29,099 nt of DNA from CAKOSP01 sp964370545 (GCA_964370545.1 CAYJJQ010000013.1:1-29099), one strand, 5' to 3'. Positions 15,177 to 21,462 are shown, counted from the first letter of the stretch. Program-made: numbers and translations. Notes: generated from the letters alone by a model not told the origin.

Positions 15177-15626
15177 ATGATTAAAATAAAAGTATTTATA
15201 GGAGCAGACCACTTAGGAGTGGAAAAAAGAGATTTATTAATTAAATACCTTTTTGATAATGGTATAGAAGTAGAAGATGTAAATATAAAAAATGATCCAC
15301 TAGATGATTACCCTGACTTTGCATTTAAATTAGGAGAATTAGTAACAAAAAATAATGCGTTAGGTCTTTTAATATGTGGAAATGGTGTTGGTATGAGTAT
15401 AGCTGCTAACAAAGTTAATGGGGTTAGATGTGCTAGAGTGCTTACTATTGATGATGCTTTTAAAAGCAAGAATCATAATGGATGTAATGTGATATCATTA
15501 AGCGCTCAAAGCGATATGGATCTTATTAAGGAAATGGTAGATACTTTTATAATGACTAAAACACCGAATGAGCCTAGATATTTAAACAGAATAGAAAAAA
15601 TTAAAAAATATGAAGAGGAACATTAA
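15177..15626 (+). CDS. rpiB: Ribose-5-phosphate isomerase B
   Basis: A 149-residue RpiB/LacAB-family sugar-phosphate isomerase interconverting ribose 5-phosphate and ribulose 5-phosphate. It shows FIGADHLGVEKR at the N-terminus, the catalytic-Cys loop LLICGNGVGMSIAANKV (usual CGTG is CGNG here), and NHNGCNVISL. ATG 15177 directly abuts the GGGAG Shine-Dalgarno, which is too close. Family alignment and spacing point to a start a few codons later, perhaps ATA 15186, so the first residues are uncertain. It is the B. subtilis ywlF equivalent and starts a tight group with the DUF1146 gene and spoIID. Confidence 0.9.
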   Translation: MIKIKVFIGADHLGVEKRDLLIKYLFDNGIEVEDVNIKNDPLDDYPDFAFKLGELVTKNNALGLLICGNGVGMSIAANKVNGVRCARVLTIDDAFKSKNHNGCNVISLSAQSDMDLIKEMVDTFIMTKTPNEPRYLNRIEKIKKYEEEH

Positions 15627-15815
15627 ATGAATGCCTCGCTTTATATTTATATACTTTCTATTTTTATAACAGCAATTGGTTTATCTGGTATCAATTTTGA
15701 AAAAATAATAAAAAAAAATAAAGTAATAGAGGTAAGAATTCTTGCAATAGTATTAAGTATAGCTATAGGATTTTTAGTAGGAGAATTTGTAATAAATATA
15801 TTAAATATTTCATAA
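15627..15815 (+). CDS. DUF1146 / YwzB-like small membrane protein
   Basis: A 62-residue protein with two membrane segments (about 5-22 and 39-60) separated by a short basic loop containing FEKIIKKNKVIEVR. This matches the layout of DUF1146 (YwzB), whose second helix likewise carries IAIGFLVGEF-like residues. Function is unknown. The ATG follows the rpiB stop directly (TAAATG), with GAGGAA at the end of rpiB. YwzB-type genes lie near murA/spoIID in Bacilli, which supports the call. Confidence 0.65.
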   Translation: MNASLYIYILSIFITAIGLSGINFEKIIKKNKVIEVRILAIVLSIAIGFLVGEFVINILNIS

Positions 15816-15824
15816 TATTAATTA

Positions 15825-16763
15825 ATGAAATATATTTATTACAATTCTTTTTTATTTTTAATTACAGTGGCATGTATAACATACTATTGTTTCTTCATGG
15901 AAGAAGTAATTGTACTAAATGATAAAATCAGTACAATTCCCGCTGAAGAAGATAAAATAGATGAAATAACTATAAGTGTATTTAAAGATGAGTCAGTAGT
16001 TAATATGTACTTAGAAGAGTATTTAATAGGGGTAGTAGCAGCAGAGATGCCAGCTTCTTTTAATGAAGAAGCATTAAAAGCGCAAGCTATAGCAGCTAGG
16101 ACTTATGCTATGTTTAAAATAAATAACAGCTCTACAGAATATGCAGTAACAACAGACGTTACCACGCAAAGTTATATTGATAATGAACAAATGAAATTAA
16201 AATGGAATGATGATTATGAGTATTATTATCAAGTAGTTCAAAAAGCAGTAACTGATACTAAAAATTTAGTTATGTATAGTTCTAATGAAATTATATGCTC
16301 ATTTTATTTTGCAATTAGTAATGGTTATACAGAAGATTCTAAAACAGTCTTTAGTGAAAGTTTAGATTATATAAAGCCAGTAGAATCTTTATGGGATAGA
16401 GAAGTTAATAACTTTGAGGTTACAGTTACACTTTCTAAAGAAGAATTTTGTAATAAACTAGAAATTGATTGTGATGTTATTAACATTGAAAATATTATAA
16501 GAAATGATACAGATCATGTTACTAACCTAACAGTTAATAACATTAATTTTACAGGAGTACAGTTTAGACATTTACTAGATCTTAGATCAACAGATATAGA
16601 TATAGATTTAACAGATAAAGTATATATCACTACAAAAGGTTATGGTCATGGTGTGGGTATGAGTCAATATGGAGCTAATGAGATGGCTAAAAACGGCTAT
16701 ACATATAACGAAATATTAAATCATTATTATCAAAATATAGAAATAAAAGAAATAAGTGTATAA
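15825..16763 (+). CDS. spoIID: Stage II sporulation protein D (SpoIID)
   Basis: A 312-residue protein with one N-terminal membrane segment (about 8-25) and the SpoIID catalytic domain. In characterised members this lytic transglycosylase, with SpoIIP and SpoIIM, remodels septal peptidoglycan and drives forespore engulfment. The catalytic Glu lies in VVAAEMPASF (Glu74), followed by EALKAQAIAARTYA and the closing motif GYGHGVGMSQYGA. The start codon has no Shine-Dalgarno. A CATAATAT element at 15811-15818 resembles a SigE -10, but would give a nearly leaderless message. spoIIQ follows 41 bases later. No spoIIP or spoIIM is in the window. Confidence 0.93.
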   Translation: MKYIYYNSFLFLITVACITYYCFFMEEVIVLNDKISTIPAEEDKIDEITISVFKDESVVNMYLEEYLIGVVAAEMPASFNEEALKAQAIAARTYAMFKINNSSTEYAVTTDVTTQSYIDNEQMKLKWNDDYEYYYQVVQKAVTDTKNLVMYSSNEIICSFYFAISNGYTEDSKTVFSESLDYIKPVESLWDREVNNFEVTVTLSKEEFCNKLEIDCDVINIENIIRNDTDHVTNLTVNNINFTGVQFRHLLDLRSTDIDIDLTDKVYITTKGYGHGVGMSQYGANEMAKNGYTYNEILNHYYQNIEIKEISV

Positions 16764-16804
16764 AAATATAAATAAGTAACCATACTTTTAGTAGGATGGT
16801 GAAT

Positions 16805-17443
16805 ATGAGAAGAAGAAAGTTAAAAAGTTTTGTTTTACCTACAGTATATATAATGACAATTACAGTAGTATTTATATCAATTGTATTTTTAGGTAATATA
16901 TTTACGACTATTCCTTATGATAATGAGGAAGAAAGGGATTATGTAGTTGATTCAGTAATAGATACTGAAGTTCCAGTAGTTAGTGAGCCCACTAAATTTG
17001 CAGTAAAACCTTATAATGTAGATACAGTACAGTTAAGTAAGGATTATTATTCGATGACAGATGAGGAAAAAATACAAGAAAATTCCCTTATATATTATCA
17101 AAGTACATATATGCAAAATACTGGTGTATTATATACTGCAACTGAAATATTTGATGTTATATCTGTATTAGATGGAACTATTAAAAATGTAACTAATGAT
17201 GAAGTATTAGGTGTAGTAGTTGAAATATCACATGATAAAGGTTATACAAGTCATTATTATAGCTTAAGTGAAGTAACAGTTAAAGTTGGCGATGAAGTTA
17301 AAATCGGAGATGTTATAGGCAAAAGTGGAGATAATAAAGTAGAAAATAATGAGGGAAGTTCTTTATTATTTGAAGTTTATTATCAAGGTAAAACAGTTGA
17401 TCCTAATGTCTTTTATGAAACTGACTTAACTAAAGTAGAATAA
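16805..17443 (+). CDS. spoIIQ: SpoIIQ-like protein (degenerate LytM/M23 domain)
   Basis: A 212-residue protein with a basic N-terminus, one membrane helix (about 10-30), an acidic linker and a C-terminal LytM-like domain (about 100-205). In B. subtilis SpoIIQ sits in the forespore membrane and pairs with SpoIIIAH across the intermembrane space. The domain keeps the beta-rich M23 outline (QNTGVLY, DGTIKNV, VKVGDEVKIGDVIGKSG), but zinc ligands are gone: HxGxD reads NTGVL (105-109) and HxH reads LLF (187-189). A structural rather than enzymatic role is likely. An in-frame ATG at 16796 lies in the Shine-Dalgarno region, so I start at 16805. Order spoIID-spoIIQ matches B. subtilis. Confidence 0.85.
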   Translation: MRRRKLKSFVLPTVYIMTITVVFISIVFLGNIFTTIPYDNEEERDYVVDSVIDTEVPVVSEPTKFAVKPYNVDTVQLSKDYYSMTDEEKIQENSLIYYQSTYMQNTGVLYTATEIFDVISVLDGTIKNVTNDEVLGVVVEISHDKGYTSHYYSLSEVTVKVGDEVKIGDVIGKSGDNKVENNEGSSLLFEVYYQGKTVDPNVFYETDLTKVE

Positions 17444-17460
17444 CCCGTCAGGGTTTTTTA
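17442..17460 (+). terminator. Intrinsic terminator after spoIIQ
   Basis: Short GC-rich stem AACCC / GGGTT, loop GTCA, then T run. It overlaps the stop codon (17441-17443). Confidence 0.85.
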
Positions 17461-17479
17461 TTTATAAGAAAGGATACAC

Positions 17480-18061
17480 ATGAATAATAATACTTTATAT
17501 TTAGTAGACAATAATATAATGTTTTATAGTATAAAACATAATACTATATTTAATGACCAAATACCTAAAAATATTATTATAGATGGAAAGATAGCTAATA
17601 ATAAAGATTTCTTTAAATATTTTTATAAATTCATAAAAAAATATAACTTAACAAACATGTTATTAACATCAAAAATAAATATAATTGTAGAAGATAATTT
17701 TAATTATGTAGATAAAATAATTATAAAAGAAATACTAGAAAAACTATCTTTTAAAAACATTAATATAATAAAAAGTAAAACACTACTAAATTTTAATAAA
17801 GATGTAGTATATGTTAACTATAATAATGAATATATGATTATATATTATAAGAATTCATACTCTAGAATAGATATATTATTTATTCCTAAAAAAGTATTAT
17901 CACTTAATATTATTGATAATTTCATTAAGGAATTAACGAAAAATAAGAAAGTTTATTTATTTGGAAATAATCATAAAATAAGAGAATATAATATTTCAAA
18001 GAATCAATATTATATAGATGAGCCCACAACATATTTAATTAATTCTATCTACAAAGTGTAA
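17480..18061 (+). CDS. Unknown protein, possibly a diverged MreB/Mbl-like actin-fold relic
   Basis: A 193-residue protein rich in Asn, Ile and Lys with no membrane segment and no clear match. AAAGGA precedes the ATG. Its order of elements recalls the first half of MreB: an opening strand pair (about 5-22), a segment GKIANNKDFFKYFYKFI where MreB has its VIADFD...KYFI region, then INIIVEDNFNYVDKIIIKEI and LEKLSFKNINIIKS, where MreB has the IIVPSNIT...EVEKRAV...AGA helix and the IEEP strand. The next strand pair VVYVNYNNEYMIIYY falls where MreB has VVDIGGGT, but the phosphate-binding glycines are missing. In B. subtilis mbl lies just beyond spoIIQ. This assignment is a hypothesis; only the coding region itself is well supported. 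Confidence 0.55.
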   Translation: MNNNTLYLVDNNIMFYSIKHNTIFNDQIPKNIIIDGKIANNKDFFKYFYKFIKKYNLTNMLLTSKINIIVEDNFNYVDKIIIKEILEKLSFKNINIIKSKTLLNFNKDVVYVNYNNEYMIIYYKNSYSRIDILFIPKKVLSLNIIDNFIKELTKNKKVYLFGNNHKIREYNISKNQYYIDEPTTYLINSIYKV

Positions 18062-18088
18062 AGCAAGTAATAAAATACTTGCTTTATT
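18060..18088 (+). terminator. Intrinsic terminator after the 17480 gene
   Basis: 10-bp stem AAAGCAAGTA / TACTTGCTTT with ATAAAA loop and a short T-rich tail. It starts within the stop codon (18059-18061). Confidence 0.8.
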
Positions 18089-18140
18089 GATGAAAATTGA
18101 TTACATTAATAATGTAGTATTATGTAGAATGGGTGTAATT

Positions 18141-18863
18141 ATGGTTAAATTTATAATCGTTGATGATGAAAAGAAATATTTAGATAAAGTAAAAAAGATA
18201 GTTAGTGAAGTAAGTTTTATAACTGATGATGAAGTTAACATAGATGTTTATAGCGAGTTAAATGATGATTTGCTAAAAGAAATAGACACTACAGATTCAA
18301 AAAAAGTATATATACTAGATATAGACTTAAATAATGGAACGTCTGGTATTAAGTTAGCAGAAAAAATAAGAGTAAATGATTGGGATAGTGAAATTATATT
18401 TATAACTAATCATGATAAGATGTTTGAAACTGTACACAGAAGTGTTCTCAGTGTTTTTTGTTTTATAGAAAAGTTTCATGATTTTGATGACAAACTTAGA
18501 GAAGCTTTAACAAAGATAATTAATAAAAATTTTGATAACAAGATGTTTAAATACGAAAGTAGAAGTACTAGTTTGAATTTATATTACAGAAGTATATTAT
18601 ATATTTATAGAGATACACAAGATAGAAGATTAAGAATAGTTACAGATAGCAATGAATTCATAATAGGTATTTCTTTACAAGAAATGCTAGATAGATTAGA
18701 TGACAGGTTTAAAATGACTCATAGAGCTTGTATAGTAAATCAAAAACGAGTAGATTGTTATTCTTGGACCAAAAATTATTTTCAATTAGATAATGGTAAG
18801 CAAGTATACTTACTTTCTAAAAAATACAGAAAATGTATAGAAGGAAAAGAATGTGATGAATAG
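18141..18863 (+). CDS. agrA: LytTR-family response regulator (AgrA-like)
   Basis: A 240-residue regulator. The receiver domain (1-125) has FIIVDDE with the acidic pocket Asp8-Asp9 and the probable phosphorylation site Asp60 in YILDIDL. The DNA-binding LytTR domain (about 140-238) contains FKMTHRACIVNQKRV, the signature of AgrA/LytR-type proteins. It should be phosphorylated by the kinase encoded next and activate agr promoters. An upstream in-frame TTG (18087) exists, but ATG 18141 has GGGTG 6 bases ahead and gives a normal receiver N-terminus. The stop overlaps agrC by 8 bases. A weak promoter (TTGATT at 18097, TATTAT at 18118, 15-base spacer) may lie upstream. Confidence 0.88.
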   Translation: MVKFIIVDDEKKYLDKVKKIVSEVSFITDDEVNIDVYSELNDDLLKEIDTTDSKKVYILDIDLNNGTSGIKLAEKIRVNDWDSEIIFITNHDKMFETVHRSVLSVFCFIEKFHDFDDKLREALTKIINKNFDNKMFKYESRSTSLNLYYRSILYIYRDTQDRRLRIVTDSNEFIIGISLQEMLDRLDDRFKMTHRACIVNQKRVDCYSWTKNYFQLDNGKQVYLLSKKYRKCIEGKECDE

Positions 18864-20133
18864 TTATGTATTATTTCTTGGAGTCGCTCTCCAATGCTTT
18901 GCTACATTTTATTTTATTGGAAAAACTAGTACAATAAATAAAGAGGTATCTATTTTTAATAAATGCATCGGACTAATAGTATTTATTTTCTGTACTATTT
19001 GTTCGCATTTATATTTTTCTTTAGCTTTTAAATTAATATATACAGGGTTATCATCTGTGATTTTATATAATATAGTATTTAAAGAAAACTTTAAATTCAG
19101 TTTAATTAAAAGTTTATTGTTGTTTACAGGATTTATAATTTATGATTTTTTAACTGCAATTTTCCTAATGGAAATAATGCAATCAAATAATGAGTTATAT
19201 CAAGAAATAGGTTTTTATTGGATTATTGTATTTGCTGTATTTATATCAATATTGTTAATAATTTTAGGAACTTTTCAAGCTCTCAGAAAGGCTTTTGTTG
19301 ATTTAAGTAAACTACTAAATGAAGTGATAATAAACGTTTTTCAAATTGCTTTTCAATTTATAATTTATATTGTTTTTTCATTATTGATTAGTCAAATTAC
19401 ATTTAAAGATAACTTCCAAATTAACTTGATCATATTATTTATATTTTGCGGGCTATATTTAATTGTCACACAAATAAATATGTATAAATATCAGAGAAGT
19501 AAATTTTTGAAAGAAAAACTTGTTGATTTAAATATAAACTATGTTAAAAGAATTGAAAATGATAGAATTTATAAGCATAATATAAAAAACAAATTAATAT
19601 CAGTTAAATCTATTGGTGGAGAAAAAGTAAAAAAAGCAATCAATGAAATAATTTATGAGGAAAATATAAATGAATCGAATGTTATTAGATTTAATGAAGT
19701 TCCTAAAAGTTTTTTAGTTGTATTTTATGATAAACTTTCAAATTTAGACTATATAACAATTTCAATATCCAATGATTTGTGTTATGATCCTATAGATAAA
19801 ATGTCTTTTCTACATTATACTAGAGCCATCGAATCAATTGGAATAATTTTAGATAATGTAAAAGAGGCTCTAGCTGATTTAGAAGATGCCTTTATCCATA
19901 TTCATTTTATTGAATTGAAAGGTTATTTATGTATCAAAATATCAAATAATTATAATGGTAATTTAGACATTGATAATCTAGGAAATATTAATTATTCAAC
20001 TAAAAAAGAAAAGTCTGGAATAGGACTTTATACATTATTGAATCTTAAACATGTTAATATACAGGTGATTTTGTATGAAAATGTATTTGTAACTAAACTT
20101 CTTGTTAAAACAAAAAATAAAAGCACAATATAA
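18856..20133 (+). CDS. agrC: Agr-type sensor histidine kinase (AgrC-like)
   Basis: A 425-residue membrane kinase. The N-terminal half (1-207) has about six membrane segments, as in peptide-sensing AgrC/ComD kinases (HPK10 type). A coiled region follows, then the phospho-acceptor His241 in IYKHNIKNKL (Asn where most families have Asp after the His). The ATPase domain has the N box DNVKEA (333-338) and the G box SGIGLYTL (387-394). It should sense the peptide made by AgrB from AgrD and phosphorylate AgrA. The start overlaps the agrA stop as ATGAATAG. The stop codon lies in the loop of the hairpin shared with the convergent agrBD operon. Confidence 0.87.
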   Translation: MNSYVLFLGVALQCFATFYFIGKTSTINKEVSIFNKCIGLIVFIFCTICSHLYFSLAFKLIYTGLSSVILYNIVFKENFKFSLIKSLLLFTGFIIYDFLTAIFLMEIMQSNNELYQEIGFYWIIVFAVFISILLIILGTFQALRKAFVDLSKLLNEVIINVFQIAFQFIIYIVFSLLISQITFKDNFQINLIILFIFCGLYLIVTQINMYKYQRSKFLKEKLVDLNINYVKRIENDRIYKHNIKNKLISVKSIGGEKVKKAINEIIYEENINESNVIRFNEVPKSFLVVFYDKLSNLDYITISISNDLCYDPIDKMSFLHYTRAIESIGIILDNVKEALADLEDAFIHIHFIELKGYLCIKISNNYNGNLDIDNLGNINYSTKKEKSGIGLYTLLNLKHVNIQVILYENVFVTKLLVKTKNKSTI

Positions 20134-20145
20134 ATTATTGTGCTT
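20121..20145. terminator. Shared hairpin terminator between agrC (+) and agrD (-)
   Basis: Perfect 10-bp stem AAGCACAATA / TATTGTGCTT with loop TAAAT; the agrC stop is the first three loop bases. On the minus strand it is followed by TTATTTTTTG, so it is a good terminator for agrBD. On the plus strand the T tract is poor. Confidence 0.8.
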
Positions 20146-20179
20146 GTGTTCTAAATTCATGTGTTTTTGTAGTAATATA

Positions 20180-20281
20180 TTATAATAATTCTTCAGGGCA
20201 ACTTGGCTCGTCAAAAACTGTTAAAAAAGTCATACCTTCAGCTCCTGCAGTATTTCCAATTCCTTTTAGTAAATCTAACAT
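20180..20281 (-). CDS. agrD: AgrD-like autoinducing peptide precursor (33 residues)
   Basis: A 33-residue peptide with AAAGGAG 6 bases before the ATG, 34 bases after agrB on the same strand. It has an N-terminal helix (MLDLLKGIGN), a short core, and the AgrD-type C-terminal tail D24-E-P-S-C-P-E-E-L32. This tail aligns residue by residue with S. aureus AgrD-I (DEVEVPKEL) and carries the P-x-E-L pattern read by AgrB. The mature peptide should therefore end at Phe23 (core T18-F-L-T-V-F23). Unlike known AgrDs there is no Cys or Ser five residues before that cleavage point (Phe19 occupies it); the only Cys is in the tail. Thr18 could form a lactone, or the signal may be linear. Confidence 0.82.
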   Translation of the reverse strand: MLDLLKGIGNTAGAEGMTFLTVFDEPSCPEELL

Positions 20282-20315
20282 CTTAACTCCTTTCTGTCTA
20301 AATCTATTTAACTCT

Positions 20316-20921
20316 TTAAACCTTTTTTGGTTGGTAATGTAGATAGTTGTTATATCTCATACCAAATATTTTATATGATATAGGATTAACAATTATTGCT
20401 TGCATAATTAGCGAGTATAAAATAGTGTTATCAAGTATAGTGTTGTTAAAAATGATTGAAATTGCAATAAATATTAAAACTATAACGGAAATAATCATTT
20501 GATTTCTAATTCTAACTTCTTTTCTTAATATTGGTTTTTTTTCAGTATCCGCTGGTGAGAACATTATTACTAGTATTGAAGCTACCGCTAATATAATAAA
20601 ATACGTTGTAGTATTAAGTATTGTGTATTTTATTAATAAGGGTAGAATAATATATGTTGCTATAGTTGATATCCAGCAATATAAATTGCTAGCAGCATGC
20701 ATTCCTGCACCAAAGAATCTTAGTAAACCATATAGTAATAATAGTAATAATGTTTCTATAAACAAATTGAGTACAATTGATATTATAAGAACAGCGCCCA
20801 TTTTTGTTATAAAGGCATAAATAGCATATAATGCATATCTGCATGCTAATTCATCTTTTTTAGATAATTCATTTTTCTTTTTTATATTTTTTATAAAATA
20901 TTCAATAAATTTATCTCTCAT
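20316..20921 (-). CDS. agrB: AgrB-family membrane cysteine protease (autoinducer-peptide processing)
   Basis: A 201-residue membrane protein with about five or six hydrophobic segments. The AgrB signature GAGMHAASNLYCW holds the catalytic pair His75 and Cys82, equivalent to His77/Cys84 of S. aureus AgrB. The N-terminal cytoplasmic segment (1-40) is Lys-rich. AgrB cleaves the AgrD tail, forms an acyl-enzyme and releases the cyclised intermediate. AGAGGT lies 8 bases before the ATG. It is transcribed away from cspA and convergently with agrAC; agrD follows. Length is typical. Confidence 0.92.
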   Translation of the reverse strand: MRDKFIEYFIKNIKKKNELSKKDELACRYALYAIYAFITKMGAVLIISIVLNLFIETLLLLLLYGLLRFFGAGMHAASNLYCWISTIATYIILPLLIKYTILNTTTYFIILAVASILVIMFSPADTEKKPILRKEVRIRNQMIISVIVLIFIAISIIFNNTILDNTILYSLIMQAIIVNPISYKIFGMRYNNYLHYQPKKV

Positions 20922-20975
20922 AAAATTACCTCTACCCTCTCATTTTAACAAAAAGAAAAGGATAATTTTGTTAAG

Positions 20976-21007
20976 TGTCTAAAAAACAAAAATATTGTCT
21001 AAAAAAG
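20976..21007. repeat. Direct repeats upstream of agrB, candidate LytTR (AgrA) binding site
   Basis: Two copies of TGTCTAAAAAA (20976-20986 and 20996-21006) with a 20-base period. Read toward agrB they are TTTTTTAGACA. A near copy, TGTTCTAAAAAA, is at 21112-21123 and an inverted partial copy, CTTTTAGACA, at 21061-21070. Paired repeats about two helical turns apart are typical of LytTR sites. The proximal repeat lies about 30 bases upstream of a TAAAAT -10 candidate for agrB (20942-20947, minus strand) that lacks a -35, as expected for an activated promoter. Confidence 0.5.
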
Positions 21008-21074
21008 TAATAATTTAATGTTAGAAATAATTAATTGGTTAGATTTGGTAAAAAATGACACTTTTAGACATAAA

Positions 21075-21106
21075 AAATCATATCTAAATTTTCTTTGATA
21101 TGATTT
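21075..21106. repeat. 10-bp inverted repeat in the agrB-cspA intergenic region
   Basis: AAATCATATC and GATATGATTT separated by 12 bases. There is no T tract on either side, so it is probably an operator or RNA hairpin rather than a terminator. No match to a known element. Confidence 0.45.
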
Positions 21107-21155
21107 AGAGGTGTTCTAAAAAATGTCGAAAACAGTCATATGAATTCAGTTGTAT

Positions 21156-21183
21156 AAGACATTTTGCTGTGTTAAATTATACT
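21156..21183 (+). promoter_or_regulatory. Promoter of cspA
   Basis: -35 AAGACA (4/6), 16-base spacer, -10 TATACT (21178-21183). The resulting leader is short, without room for a long cold-shock thermosensor leader. Confidence 0.5.
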
Positions 21184-21205
21184 TAAAAGAAATGAGGTGT
21201 TGAGT

Positions 21206-21430
21206 TTGATCGGAAGAGTTAAGTGGTTCAACAATGAAAAAGGCTACGGATTTATTGAATATCAAAATCTAGAAGATATTTTTGTTCATTATTCTGCTAT
21301 ATCTAAAGAAGGTTATAAAACTTTAGAAGAAGGAACTAGCGTGTATTTTAAACTTATCGAAACTTCAAAAGGTCTTCAGGCAATTGAAGTTAAAGAAGTA
21401 TCAACTAACGAAACTGTAGCAACTAGCTAG
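21206..21430 (+). CDS. Cold-shock protein (CspA family)
   Basis: A 74-residue single cold-shock domain protein. The RNP1 motif is in KGYGFIE and RNP2 appears as DIFVHYSAI, so it should bind single-stranded RNA and DNA as an RNA chaperone. Two in-frame upstream starts exist (GTG 21197, TTG 21200), but GAGGTG at 21194-21199 places the start at TTG 21206, giving the normal N-terminus MIGRVKWFN. The C-terminal KEVSTNETVATS tail is slightly longer than in B. subtilis CspB. It is divergent from agrB. Confidence 0.93.
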   Translation: MIGRVKWFNNEKGYGFIEYQNLEDIFVHYSAISKEGYKTLEEGTSVYFKLIETSKGLQAIEVKEVSTNETVATS

Positions 21431-21441
21431 CAGTTTTTTTT
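21412..21441 (+). terminator. Intrinsic terminator after cspA
   Basis: Stem AACTG-TAGC / GCTA-CAGTT with one bulged G, loop AACTA, then eight T. The stop (21428-21430) is in the right arm. Confidence 0.85.
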
Positions 21442-21462
21442 ATGGCGTTTTTTATAAAATAA

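Noticed and set aside
20976..21001. TAGACA (minus strand) as -35 boxes for agrB
   Set aside because: It matches TTGACA in 5 of 6 bases, but no -10 sequence occurs at 15-19 bases downstream of either copy; the repeat spacing fits a protein-binding site better.
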